Of a DNA stretch of 8,324 bases, positions 1 through 6,546 are shown piece by piece. Below the pieces are notes generated by a model. That model did no database searches and was not told the DNA's origin. It worked only from the letters and a program-made list of their open reading frames with translations. The DNA is from Clostridiaceae bacterium (lineage in GTDB: Bacteria; Bacillota; Clostridia; Saccharofermentanales; UBA5734): the NCBI GenBank assembly GCA_012729935.1, contig JAAYBY010000182.1, forward strand, positions 1 to 8,324, given 5' to 3'. A program made the translations under genes and the position numbers. How positions within the stretch are numbered: the first letter of the stretch is position 1; every line of letters starts with the position of its first letter.

Positions 1-38
1 ATCTTTTTTCACACGTATGGCCGTTTGTCCAGTAACCC

Positions 39-761
39 TTAAATGATGTGACTTAAGAATGACTGAGTTCGCTCATTCTGAGGTGCATCGAAAATGTGTG
101 ATGGTTGGCCTTCTTCAACAATCTTTCCTTCGTCCATATAGACAACACGATCAGCCACTTCACGGGCAAAACCCATTTCATGGGTGACGACCATCATCGT
201 CATTCCCTCGTTGGCCAGATCTTTCATGACGTAAAGAACCTCACCCACCAGCTCCGGATCCAGGGCCGACGTCGGTTCGTCAAACAACATGATTTTCGGA
301 TTCATCGCCAGTGCCCGGGCGATGGCAACACGCTGTTTCTGCCCGCCGGATATCATCGATGGATAAGCATCAGCTTTATCGCTCATGCCCACTTTTTCCA
401 GTAACTCTTCACCGATTTTCAGCGCCTCTGCTTTTGGTAATTTTTTCACCTGTAAAAGTCCTTCTATCACGTTGCTCATGACATTCATGTGTGGGAAGAG
501 ATTGAAATGCTGAAACACCATGCCGACTTCCTGACGAATGAGATGAAGCTTCTTCGTCCTGGTTGTGATTTCTGCACTATCAATGCTGATGGTCCCCTTC
601 TGCGCGCGTTCTAAGAAATTGACGCAACGCAGTAAGGTACTTTTCCCGGAACCACTGGCTCCGATAATTACGACAACCTCACTGGGTGCGACATCCAGAT
701 TGATGTTGTCAAGCACTTTCAGTTTCCCATACCATTTACTCAGAGATCTAATTTTGATCAT
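39..761 (-). CDS. Polar amino-acid ABC transporter, ATP-binding protein (GlnQ/HisP family)
   Basis: ATPase subunit that powers amino-acid import on the inner face of the membrane. Seen in the 240-aa protein: Walker A GASGSGKST (residues 34-42), Q-loop Q84 in VFQHFNLFPH, signature ISGGQKQR (137-144; Ile replaces the usual Leu), Walker B IMLFDEPTS with D161/E162, D-loop SALD, and switch histidine H194 in VVTHEMGFA. Length and motifs are full family length. I chose the ATG at 759-761 because MIKIRSL aligns with family N-termini and an AAAGGAA Shine-Dalgarno lies about 8 nt upstream; the frame also runs open to a TTG at 800. It ends in TAA. It is the last gene of the binding protein-permease-ATPase operon, 45 nt after the permease stop and in the same frame as it. 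The substrate cannot be read from the ATPase; the family takes glutamine, histidine, cystine and similar amino acids. Confidence 0.95.
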   Translation of the reverse strand: MIKIRSLSKWYGKLKVLDNINLDVAPSEVVVIIGASGSGKSTLLRCVNFLERAQKGTISIDSAEITTRTKKLHLIRQEVGMVFQHFNLFPHMNVMSNVIEGLLQVKKLPKAEALKIGEELLEKVGMSDKADAYPSMISGGQKQRVAIARALAMNPKIMLFDEPTSALDPELVGEVLYVMKDLANEGMTMMVVTHEMGFAREVADRVVYMDEGKIVEEGQPSHIFDAPQNERTQSFLSHII

Positions 762-806
762 TGTTTTTGTTCCTTTCACATTGGCAACCATGGTTAGCAA
801 AGCCGG

Positions 807-1469
807 TCAGGCTCGATGATCGCTGACACCGAGACGTTTTTCGGTCGCATTTGCCAACAACGTCAGAAGTGACGTCATAATGAGGTAGAAAACGGACGCG
901 ATCGCCAGCATTTCCATGGTCATTGCCGTCGCGGAAGCCAGCTGACGGGCGTGCAGCAGCAGTTCCTGCACGGCAATCGCACTGGCCAGAGAAGAGTCTT
1001 TTAAGGCTATGATGAATTGATTGCCCAAGGGCGGTACCGCGCGCTTAAATGCCTGTGGCAGAATGATCCGGCGCATGATCTGCATATTGGTCATGCCGAT
1101 TGATTTGCCGGCTTCACGCTGGCCACGGTCAACCCCCTGGATCGCACCTCTGAAAATCTCTGCAATATAGGCTCCATTATGAATACCGAGTGCGATTACC
1201 GCTGATGTCATTCGATTCAGCGAGACCAGATGAACCAGCCCAAAATAGATGAACAGCAGCTGCAGCAGCAGCGGTGTCCCCCGAATCAGAAAAATATAGA
1301 TTTTAGCCGGTGCATTGATCACCGGATTCTTCGATATTCGCAGTAAAGCGAAAATGATGCCCAGTCCGACACCCACAAGGATACCGAGAAAGGTAACCTG
1401 CAGTGTCATCAATGCCGCCGGGAAAAATCCTTTTAGAACTTCCCAGAAATAGTCGAAAGTCCAATTCAT
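807..1469 (-). CDS. Polar amino-acid ABC transporter permease (HisM/GlnP family)
   Basis: Integral membrane permease forming the translocation path for the amino acid. The 220-aa protein has about five hydrophobic segments (roughly residues 20-43, 55-78, 87-108, 150-170 and 186-207). It carries the N-terminal family hallmark RGTPLLLQ (63-70) and a full EAA loop, REAGKSIGMTNMQIM through ILPQA (118-140), which docks onto the ATPase. Length is normal for a polar amino-acid permease that works as a homodimer; no second permease is present here. The ATG at 1467-1469 has AAGGAG upstream with a rather long spacer of about 11 nt. It ends in TGA at 807-809, and no other stop separates its frame from that of the ATPase. 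Transcription from the binding-protein promoter must pass the terminator at 1494-1524, so expression is probably lower than that of the binding protein. Confidence 0.95.
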   Translation of the reverse strand: MNWTFDYFWEVLKGFFPAALMTLQVTFLGILVGVGLGIIFALLRISKNPVINAPAKIYIFLIRGTPLLLQLLFIYFGLVHLVSLNRMTSAVIALGIHNGAYIAEIFRGAIQGVDRGQREAGKSIGMTNMQIMRRIILPQAFKRAVPPLGNQFIIALKDSSLASAIAVQELLLHARQLASATAMTMEMLAIASVFYLIMTSLLTLLANATEKRLGVSDHRA

Positions 1470-1493
1470 ATTCTGTTCGTCTCCTTATCTTTC

Positions 1494-1524
1494 AAAAAGA
1501 AAGGGCTGCTTTTAACAGCCCTTT
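1494..1524 (-). terminator. Intercistronic rho-independent terminator between binding protein and permease
   Basis: On the minus strand a perfect 9-bp stem (AAAGGGCTG, 7-nt loop, CAGCCCTTT; arms 1516-1524 and 1500-1508) is followed by CTTTTTG. It lies 43 nt after the binding-protein stop and just upstream of the permease Shine-Dalgarno. This is seen directly. Partial termination giving excess binding protein is inferred from known behaviour of such operons; the hairpin could also protect the upstream mRNA 3' end. Confidence 0.8.
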
Positions 1525-1567
1525 TCTCAATATGTCTTTTCGGCTGATCGTTCAGCTGATTCAGTCA

Positions 1568-2368
1568 TTATTTGACCGTGATGTCCATACCGTCATGCCA
1601 TTTCTCGCTGATTTCCCGCAGGGTCCCGTCTTCGTGCATTTCCTGCAGAATTTCGTCAACTTTCTCTAAAAGCGTAACGTCTTTCTTGTTAAACGCGATA
1701 CCCATTTCCTCCAGACGCAGCAGTTCACCGCACAATTCGATTTCATCACCGCCACTGATCTTGGACATGGTTTCCAGAGCAACCAGTCGATCTGTGATGA
1801 CGCCATCCACGCGGCCGGCAATCAATTCCATGATGGTCGCATTATCATCCTGATACAAAGCAGATTCTGCTTGTAGATTGGCAACATCCTCGACGAAGTT
1901 TGTACCTGTCGCAACGGCAATGGTTTTACCTTCCATCTGTGATGGATCGGTGATTCCTGAGTCCTTGCGAACAATCAACTGAGCACCTGAATAATAGTAC
2001 GGGCTTGAAAAATTCAGCACTTTCTGGCGATCATAGGTAATAGCCATACTCCCGAGAATAGCGTCGTACCGGGAATTGCGGAGACCTTCCGTCAATCCGT
2101 CCCAGTCTGATGTCACATAATCAAGTTCAACGCCCAAACGCTTGGCAATTTCTGCTCATGTATCGACATCAAATCCAATAACGGATCCATCTTCACTGAT
2201 GTAATTAAACGGTCTGTACCCACCGCTGCCGACCACTGTAAATGTTTTTGAGTCAAGCACACGCTGAAGACTATCGGTTTGTTCATCCTTCCCGTTGCAG
2301 CCGCTCATAACAAGCACTGCGGCCATGGCGATTACGATTCCTAATGCGATAATCTTTCTTAATTTCAT
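1568..2368 (-). pseudogene. Amino-acid ABC transporter substrate-binding lipoprotein, interrupted by an in-frame TGA
   Basis: Extracytoplasmic binding protein (SBP_bac_3 family) that delivers an amino acid to the permease. The start at 2366-2368 (MKLRKI) has GGAG 6 nt upstream. A basic n-region and hydrophobic core lead to MSGC, so Cys24 is the likely lipidated residue. N-terminal lobe motifs (GGYRPFNY, GFDVDT) are typical. Codon 71 (2156-2158) is TGA; reading continues in the same frame with AEIAKRLGVELDY, DWDGLTEGL, DAILGSMAITYDRQKVL (Arg expected to bind the substrate carboxylate) and VDGVITDR (Asp expected near the amino group), and ends in TAA. Total 266 codons, normal family length. No frameshift and no other lesion, so this is a very recent nonsense mutation, a base-call error, or read-through. 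As written it makes only a 70-aa fragment, and I see no Shine-Dalgarno for restart after the TGA. The protein in that slot would most simply be Gly (GGA), Arg (CGA) or Trp (TGG) before a one-base change. Substrate unknown; cystine- or glutamine-type are possible. Confidence 0.85.
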
Positions 2369-2421
2369 AATACTCTCCATTTCTTTTTTATGTTGCTTTG
2401 TTTAATAACTTAGCATACATG

Positions 2422-2436
2422 GTTATATACTATAAC
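2422..2436. repeat. Perfect 6-bp inverted repeat over the transporter -10 box
   Basis: GTTATA-TAC-TATAAC is a perfect palindrome with a 3-bp centre and overlaps the minus-strand -10 hexamer. It could be an operator for a small dimeric repressor. The surrounding DNA is very AT-rich, so chance is a real alternative. Confidence 0.35.
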
Positions 2437-2457
2437 GTGTTTTCTTTGCTTTGTCTA
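2429..2457 (-). promoter_or_regulatory. Sigma-A-type promoter of the amino-acid transporter operon
   Basis: On the minus strand TAGACA (2452-2457) and TATAGT (2429-2434) are separated by exactly 17 nt; each matches consensus at five of six positions. The predicted start near 2422 gives a leader of about 54 nt to the binding-protein ATG at 2368. That is too short for a typical riboswitch or T-box, so control is more likely by a DNA-binding protein. Confidence 0.75.
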
Positions 2458-2792
2458 TTTATTATTGTTACATACGCTTATTGATTAATTACTTTCTTTT
2501 TAATTTATTTATATATTCTACATGCTGAAATAATTTCGATATCGCTCTATCGACTATTATGAGGATCTATCGGCATATATTAACACTATTTATGGCAAAC
2601 TCTCTTACGCTTATAAATATATAATATTTTATTTACTGTTTTCTTTGTAATTTTATTATTTTAGTCGATTATTCGATTCCGACCATTATCTTTCACTGAC
2701 ACCATCAGGCATATTTCTATTTAATAGTTAATTATATGATATACAATATTTCATTAAACTAAACAGAACGACTGGCCGATCGCCTCGTCATC
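2458..2792. other. AT-rich divergent intergenic region with no gene
   Basis: About 330 bases between the divergent transporter and ackA promoters hold no plausible coding sequence on either strand. The composition is strikingly AT-rich compared with the flanking genes. Scattered TATCG/TCGAT-type words recur (around 2540-2577 and 2664-2680) but form no clean repeat. I see no RNA gene or strong hairpin here. Confidence 0.6.
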
Positions 2793-2793
2793 A

Positions 2794-2802
2794 TGGTAGA
2801 AT
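2794..2802 (+). promoter_or_regulatory. Extended -10 promoter of ackA
   Basis: TGGTAGAAT gives an extended -10 (TGn plus TAGAAT, five of six to consensus) about 45 nt before the ackA ATG. No convincing -35 box is present at the expected distance (the bases around 2773-2779 are GC-rich and match poorly), which fits an extended -10 promoter or one needing an activator. Confidence 0.5.
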
Positions 2803-2817
2803 AGTAGAAACGAAAAA

Positions 2818-2835
2818 ATCAATCAAAAGATTGAT
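2818..2835 (+). promoter_or_regulatory. Leader hairpin just upstream of the ackA Shine-Dalgarno
   Basis: ATCAATC-AAAA-GATTGAT is a perfect 7-bp stem with a 4-nt loop ending two bases before the AGGAGG Shine-Dalgarno (2838-2843). It lacks a T-run, so it is not a terminator. It may stabilise the mRNA 5' end or tune ribosome access; no competing fold is evident. Confidence 0.45.
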
Positions 2836-2847
2836 CCAGGAGGTCAC

Positions 2848-4116
2848 ATGAAATCATTCATTCTCGTCCTGAATTCTGGCAGTTCTTCCGTCAAATTCAA
2901 TTTATTTCAATTAACAGCACAAAACACACTTCAGAGTCTGCTCGAAGGCATTGCCGAGGAGATAGGTAATGTCGAGAAGAGTCGCATTAAATACGACTGG
3001 CAAGGTACTAGAAAACAAACATCCACTGCGTTAGCAAACCATCAGGCAGCGCTGCTGCAAATCTTCGAAATACTACGGGAACTGGGTATTGATCGTCAAT
3101 CAATCGCTGCCGTCGGGCATCGTGTCGTTCACGGCGGTGAGTTGTACAGCAGCAGCGTTCGCATTGACGATTCCGTTATCGATACCATCCGCAATCTGAT
3201 TCCAATCGCACCGCTGCACAATCCGCCTAATTTAACCGGTATTGAGGAAAGCATCAAGCTTCTTCCGGATGTCCCGCAAGTCGCAGTCTTCGACACGGCT
3301 TTCCACGAGAGCATGCCCGAGTATGCTTTTCGCTATGCGATACCTGAAAAATGGCTTCAGGAGTATGGCGTCCGAAAATATGGTTTCCACGGTACATCAC
3401 ACATGTACGTGGCACGACGTGCTGCCAGATTTCTTGGCATACCGTTCTCCCAGTTTAACGGGATCACAGCACATCTGGGCAACGGCTGCAGTCTGACGAA
3501 AATTCAGAAGGGTCGTTCAATGGATACGAGTATGGGCTTTACCCCATTAGAAGGTGTTGTGATGGGAACCCGCTCGGGTGATATTGATCCGGCCTTGATT
3601 GAACACGTTGCAGCGAAAATGGCACAGGAAGAAAACCTGCCGCTGGCAGATGCTTATCAGAATGTATTTCGTATCCTCAACAAAGAAAGTGGACTCAAAG
3701 CGCTTGCCCAAACAAATATGATGCAGGATATCCGCAGCAGAGCCGGCCAGGGGGACCTGCAGGCAAAGCTGGCGATCGAGATTTACGCCTATCGTGTCGC
3801 CAAATACATTGGGCAGTACTGGGCTACCTTGCCCTGGACCGATGCCATTGTCTTTACAGCAGGTCTGGGAGAGAACGAATCGCTGATCAGGGAGAAGATT
3901 ATTTCGTATCTCCAACCGCTGGCGATTACCATCGATACTGACAAAAATCAAATCCGCAAACAGGAAGTGGTGATCGGCACCAGCCGGATCCTGACCGACC
4001 ATCCACTTTCGGTTATGGTCATCCCGACAAATGAGGAAATCGTCATAGGGTATGACACCCTCTTTTTGGGTTATTATGAACAGCCGATCCCGGATGTCTA
4101 TCCGTTTGAACAGTAA
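2848..4116 (+). CDS. ackA: Acetate kinase
   Basis: Cytoplasmic enzyme interconverting acetate + ATP and acetyl phosphate + ADP; in fermenters it makes ATP together with phosphotransacetylase, which is not in this window. The 422-aa protein is slightly longer than the usual ~400. Family motifs are intact: VLNSGSSSVKF (N9, S12), GHRVVHGGE (R92), APLHNPPN (H124), FDTAFHESMPE (D149), YGFHGTSH (H181), HLGNGCS (N212), DTSMGFTPLEGVVMGTRSG (R242), FTAGLGENE, and IPTNEE with a Glu at 396/397. These correspond to the residues shown to matter in the Methanosarcina enzyme. The segment after NKESGL is less canonical but keeps D294/R296. The ATG follows AGGAGG with a 4-nt spacer. It stands alone, divergent from the transporter operon and convergent with secDF, with its own promoter and terminator. 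Ends in TAA. Confidence 0.97.
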   Translation: MKSFILVLNSGSSSVKFNLFQLTAQNTLQSLLEGIAEEIGNVEKSRIKYDWQGTRKQTSTALANHQAALLQIFEILRELGIDRQSIAAVGHRVVHGGELYSSSVRIDDSVIDTIRNLIPIAPLHNPPNLTGIEESIKLLPDVPQVAVFDTAFHESMPEYAFRYAIPEKWLQEYGVRKYGFHGTSHMYVARRAARFLGIPFSQFNGITAHLGNGCSLTKIQKGRSMDTSMGFTPLEGVVMGTRSGDIDPALIEHVAAKMAQEENLPLADAYQNVFRILNKESGLKALAQTNMMQDIRSRAGQGDLQAKLAIEIYAYRVAKYIGQYWATLPWTDAIVFTAGLGENESLIREKIISYLQPLAITIDTDKNQIRKQEVVIGTSRILTDHPLSVMVIPTNEEIVIGYDTLFLGYYEQPIPDVYPFEQ

Positions 4117-4142
4117 TTTATTTCTTCAGACAAGCGTCATTC

Positions 4143-4171
4143 AAAAGGATGCCAAACCGGCATCCTTTTTT
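4143..4171 (+). terminator. Strong terminator of ackA, probably bidirectional with secF
   Basis: AAAAGGATGCC / GGCATCCTTTT forms an 11-bp stem with a 5-nt loop (AAACC), followed by a run of six T including the stem end. It starts 27 nt after the ackA stop. On the minus strand the same hairpin ends in TTTT and lies 32 nt after the secF stop, so it can serve both convergent transcripts. Confidence 0.9.
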
Positions 4172-4202
4172 ACTCGAGTCTATTTTGTATCGTTGATCCA
4201 GA

Positions 4203-5120
4203 TTAAAAACCTGATTTTCCACCCCGGGTTTTCCACATAACCCATAGAGGGCCAGCCAGGAAGATGGTCGAGTAGGTGCCGCTGATCAATCCCACCATCA
4301 TTGGCAGGGCAAATTCCTTGATGCTGTCAATGTTGTAGATGTATGCGAAAATGTACGCAACAGCCACAGCGCCAAATGCACAGAGGCTTGTATTGATCGA
4401 CCGCGTCAGTGACTGATTGATCGAAAGATCAACCAGATCGGGCAGCGGCATCTTCGATTTATATATCTTCTCGTTCTCACGAATTCGGTCATAAATGACG
4501 ATGGTGTCGTTGATCGAGAACCCGAGAATTGACAAAACAACAGCAATCAGTGATTCATTTAACGGAATCCTTAAAACAACAAAGACAAAGAAAACCAGCA
4601 ATACATCATGGAACAGCGCGACCAGCGCCATCACACCGGCTGACGGTCCGGACATGCTCCTGAAGCGAATCCAGACGTAAGCGACGATCAGCACAGATGC
4701 TACGACTATCGCCCAGATGCCTTTGATCAATAATTCGCGTCCAATAAACGGATCAACCAGGTTGGCCGACTGCAACGCGAATTCCTGATCAGGAAACGCT
4801 TCAATGATTGCCTCCTCAAGCTTGACCTGTTCATCAGGCGTCAATGCTTCGTTACCACTGACATTGACAACCAGACTGAGGGAATCACTGCCGAAGCTCG
4901 TCACCTCCTGGCAGGACACATTGGTACCGATCGCCTCGCTGATGACATCTTCAGCCTTACTCAGATCAATCGAATTCTGATGAGCGTATTTCAGAATACT
5001 GCCGCCTTTGAATTCAATATCCATTTCGATGCCGGCGAAAACTGATGTCAGAATACCAATCAGTATCAAAAAAATTGAAAGGGCAAAAAACAAACGGCGC
5101 TTTTTATAGAACTGGAACAT
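4203..5120 (-). CDS. secF: Protein translocase subunit SecF
   Basis: Membrane partner of SecD that uses the proton- or sodium-motive force to help pull secreted proteins through SecYEG. The 305-aa protein has an N-terminal membrane segment (about 10-30), an external P4-type domain starting with IEFKGGS (35-41), then five further membrane segments (about 132-152, 157-180, 187-208, 244-262, 268-290). Diagnostic motifs are GFSINDTIVIYDRIREN (200-216), LTRSINTSL (238-246) and GTYSTIFLAGPLW (281-293). Length is normal. The ATG overlaps the end of secD by 17 nt and is preceded by AAAGGGGGGG 7 nt upstream, acting as Shine-Dalgarno inside the secD coding sequence; translational coupling to secD is likely. 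Ends in TAA ahead of the shared terminator. Confidence 0.96.
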   Translation of the reverse strand: MFQFYKKRRLFFALSIFLILIGILTSVFAGIEMDIEFKGGSILKYAHQNSIDLSKAEDVISEAIGTNVSCQEVTSFGSDSLSLVVNVSGNEALTPDEQVKLEEAIIEAFPDQEFALQSANLVDPFIGRELLIKGIWAIVVASVLIVAYVWIRFRSMSGPSAGVMALVALFHDVLLVFFVFVVLRIPLNESLIAVVLSILGFSINDTIVIYDRIRENEKIYKSKMPLPDLVDLSINQSLTRSINTSLCAFGAVAVAYIFAYIYNIDSIKEFALPMMVGLISGTYSTIFLAGPLWVMWKTRGGKSGF

Positions 5121-6429
5121 TCTGTTGCCCCCCCTTTCGTCCGTATAGCCATGGATTCTCCAGCTTTTTGTACTGGCTGAGTGAGCCGATCATCAGACGC
5201 GAAGCAGTTACGCCGGTCAGACCATTCAAAATGACACCGGCCAGCAGTGAATATCCGAATGAAAGCATCGAACCTGAACCAAAAATCATCAGCGCAATGG
5301 CAGCAATGGCAACGGTGACATTCCCGTCAAGAACAGACGAGAAAGCACGGGTGAACCCGTTGCTCAACGCAGTCTGCAGTGAGCAGCCGGTTTTTAATTC
5401 TTCTTTGATCCGTTCAGAGATGATGACATTGGCATCAACGCCCATCCCGATCGATAGGATAATGCCAGCGATCCCTTGCAGCGTCAGAGTTTGCTGGGGA
5501 ATTGATATGGCCAGAAGAATACCCACCACCTGCCCCGTTAGCGAGAAACAGGCTACCAATCCCGGCAAGCGATAATAAACCAGCATAAAGACACAGATAA
5601 GCAGGAATGCGATCAAACCAGCCTGAAGCATCACAGCCAGCGCATCCTGACCCATTGTCGGGCTGATCGAACTGCTGCTGATTGCCTGCAAAGCAAACGG
5701 CAATGCACCTGCATTGATTTTTTCTGCTAGATCAACGGCTTCCTGTACGTCTGCCATCCCATCGATAAAAGCACGATTACCGGTAATTTGTGTTTTGACC
5801 CTCGGCTCAGATAGAACCGTGTCATCCATGTAAATGGAAATGATTTCACCAACCAGTTTACCGGTCGCTTCAGTAAATTTCTCTGCGCCTTCAGCGCTTA
5901 ATTCCAGCTCGACAACGGGTTGATTCGTCTCAGGATTGACCCCGGCATAGCTTCTGGCGACGTCATTTCCTTCAAGGATGATGTTTCCGTCCGGATCCTT
6001 GAAGGTCAGCCTGGCCATCTCGCCGAGTTCTTTTAAAGCGGCTTCCGGATTGAAGTCAGCTTCATCCGAGCGCCATGGGAAGCGCACGAGTATGCGTCCG
6101 CTGTTTTTATCGACTGTTATCTCCCGATCGAGAATCTGAAGGTTGTCCATACGAAGTGCAATAACACTTCGTGCGGACGCAATATCTTCAGACGAGGGCG
6201 TTCCTTCATAATCTCGAGCCTCAAAAACGGCTTCAACACCCCCTCGAATATCGATACCAAATCGGATGTCTTTTGCGCCATAAACATGGAGCAGCTCCTG
6301 CTGTCCGGGGATCGGAATTTTCGCACCGGTCACACTGAGCACAAGACCGATCAGAATGATGCCGATCACGACAAAGACTGTCACCGGCTTGGCTTTGACA
6401 CCTGTCCGGGCAAATGATCGCTTGGCCAT
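5104..6429 (-). CDS. secD: Protein translocase subunit SecD
   Basis: Membrane subunit of the Sec accessory complex. The 441-aa protein has TM1 (about 15-34), the family motif FGIDIRGG (57-64), a large external domain containing the P1 region to about residue 250, ALPFALQ before the second membrane segment, and five C-terminal membrane segments including GMGVDANVIISERIKEEL (328-345), the SecD signature. Length is typical of a stand-alone SecD rather than the fused SecDF. The start at 6427-6429 (MAKRSF) has its best Shine-Dalgarno, AAAGGA, 14 nt away, which is long; an ATT three codons upstream (6436-6438) would be better spaced. Its C-terminus (residues 431-434, RKGG) is encoded by a G7 tract. 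First gene of secD-secF; yajC, often upstream in other genomes, is absent. Ends in TAA. Confidence 0.96.
   Translation of the reverse strand: MAKRSFARTGVKAKPVTVFVVIGIILIGLVLSVTGAKIPIPGQQELLHVYGAKDIRFGIDIRGGVEAVFEARDYEGTPSSEDIASARSVIALRMDNLQILDREITVDKNSGRILVRFPWRSDEADFNPEAALKELGEMARLTFKDPDGNIILEGNDVARSYAGVNPETNQPVVELELSAEGAEKFTEATGKLVGEIISIYMDDTVLSEPRVKTQITGNRAFIDGMADVQEAVDLAEKINAGALPFALQAISSSSISPTMGQDALAVMLQAGLIAFLLICVFMLVYYRLPGLVACFSLTGQVVGILLAISIPQQTLTLQGIAGIILSIGMGVDANVIISERIKEELKTGCSLQTALSNGFTRAFSSVLDGNVTVAIAAIALMIFGSGSMLSFGYSLLAGVILNGLTGVTASRLMIGSLSQYKKLENPWLYGRKGGQQNVPVL
5128..5134 (-). repeat. G7 homopolymer at the secD/secF junction
   Basis: Seven consecutive C on the plus strand (G on the coding strand) encode GG near the SecD C-terminus and form the core of the secF Shine-Dalgarno. 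secF lies in the +1 frame relative to secD, so removing one G joins the two reading frames without a stop. Confidence 0.85.
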
Positions 6430-6510
6430 ATTCCAAATGCACGTCCTTTCTTTCTACACCGATTGCTTCTCGTCGTAATGATAGAGATTCAATCAGCAAA
6501 CTAAGTAATC

Positions 6511-6539
6511 ATTATAGGCATTCATGTCCTTTAGCTCAA
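6511..6539 (-). promoter_or_regulatory. Sigma-A-type promoter of secD-secF
   Basis: On the minus strand TTGAGC (6534-6539) and a perfect TATAAT (6511-6516) are separated by 17 nt. The predicted start near 6504 gives a leader of about 75 nt before the secD ATG. The -35 half falls inside the tRNA-like segment at 6526-6546. Confidence 0.75.
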
Positions 6540-6546
6540 TAGGATA
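6526..6546 (+). other. tRNA-Arg-like 5' fragment (acceptor strand plus D-arm start)
   Basis: The segment reads GTCCT followed by TTAGCTCAATAGGATA, resembling the 5' acceptor strand and D-arm of bacterial tRNA-Arg, including the TAGCTCAAT..GGATA box. After it there is no GAGC to close the D-arm, no anticodon arm, no GGTTCGA T-arm and no complementary 3' acceptor strand. It is therefore a fragment or a coincidence, not a working tRNA. The resemblance is from memory of tRNA sequences. Confidence 0.4.

Noticed and set aside
1..38. Terminator after the ATPase gene
   Set aside because: No stable hairpin with a T-run is visible on the minus strand in the few bases available; the operon may continue beyond the window.
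1541..1558. Second hairpin (GCTGA-TCGT-TCAGC) after the binding-protein gene
   Set aside because: Only a 5-bp stem without a T-run; the 1494-1524 hairpin explains termination.
2156..2158. Selenocysteine codon
   Set aside because: Homologues of this family have no Cys or Sec at this site as far as I know, and I see no convincing SECIS-type hairpin right after the TGA.
39..2368. Reassigned genetic code in which UGA is read as Trp or Gly
   Set aside because: Across all the intact genes Trp and Gly use TGG and GGN with no internal TGA, and TGA ends the permease, the NlpC/P60 gene and the partial membrane gene at natural family ends. One TGA in one gene does not support a recoded genome.
2381..2421. 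Riboswitch or T-box leader for the amino-acid transporter
   Set aside because: The predicted leader is only about 54 nt and shows no T-box sequence, specifier stem or terminator/antiterminator pair.
3547..4002. 151-codon open frame antisense to ackA, and similar long antisense frames in secD and the NlpC/P60 gene
   Set aside because: These overlap well-supported genes, lack ribosome sites and have no recognisable protein features; they are shadows of the coding strand.
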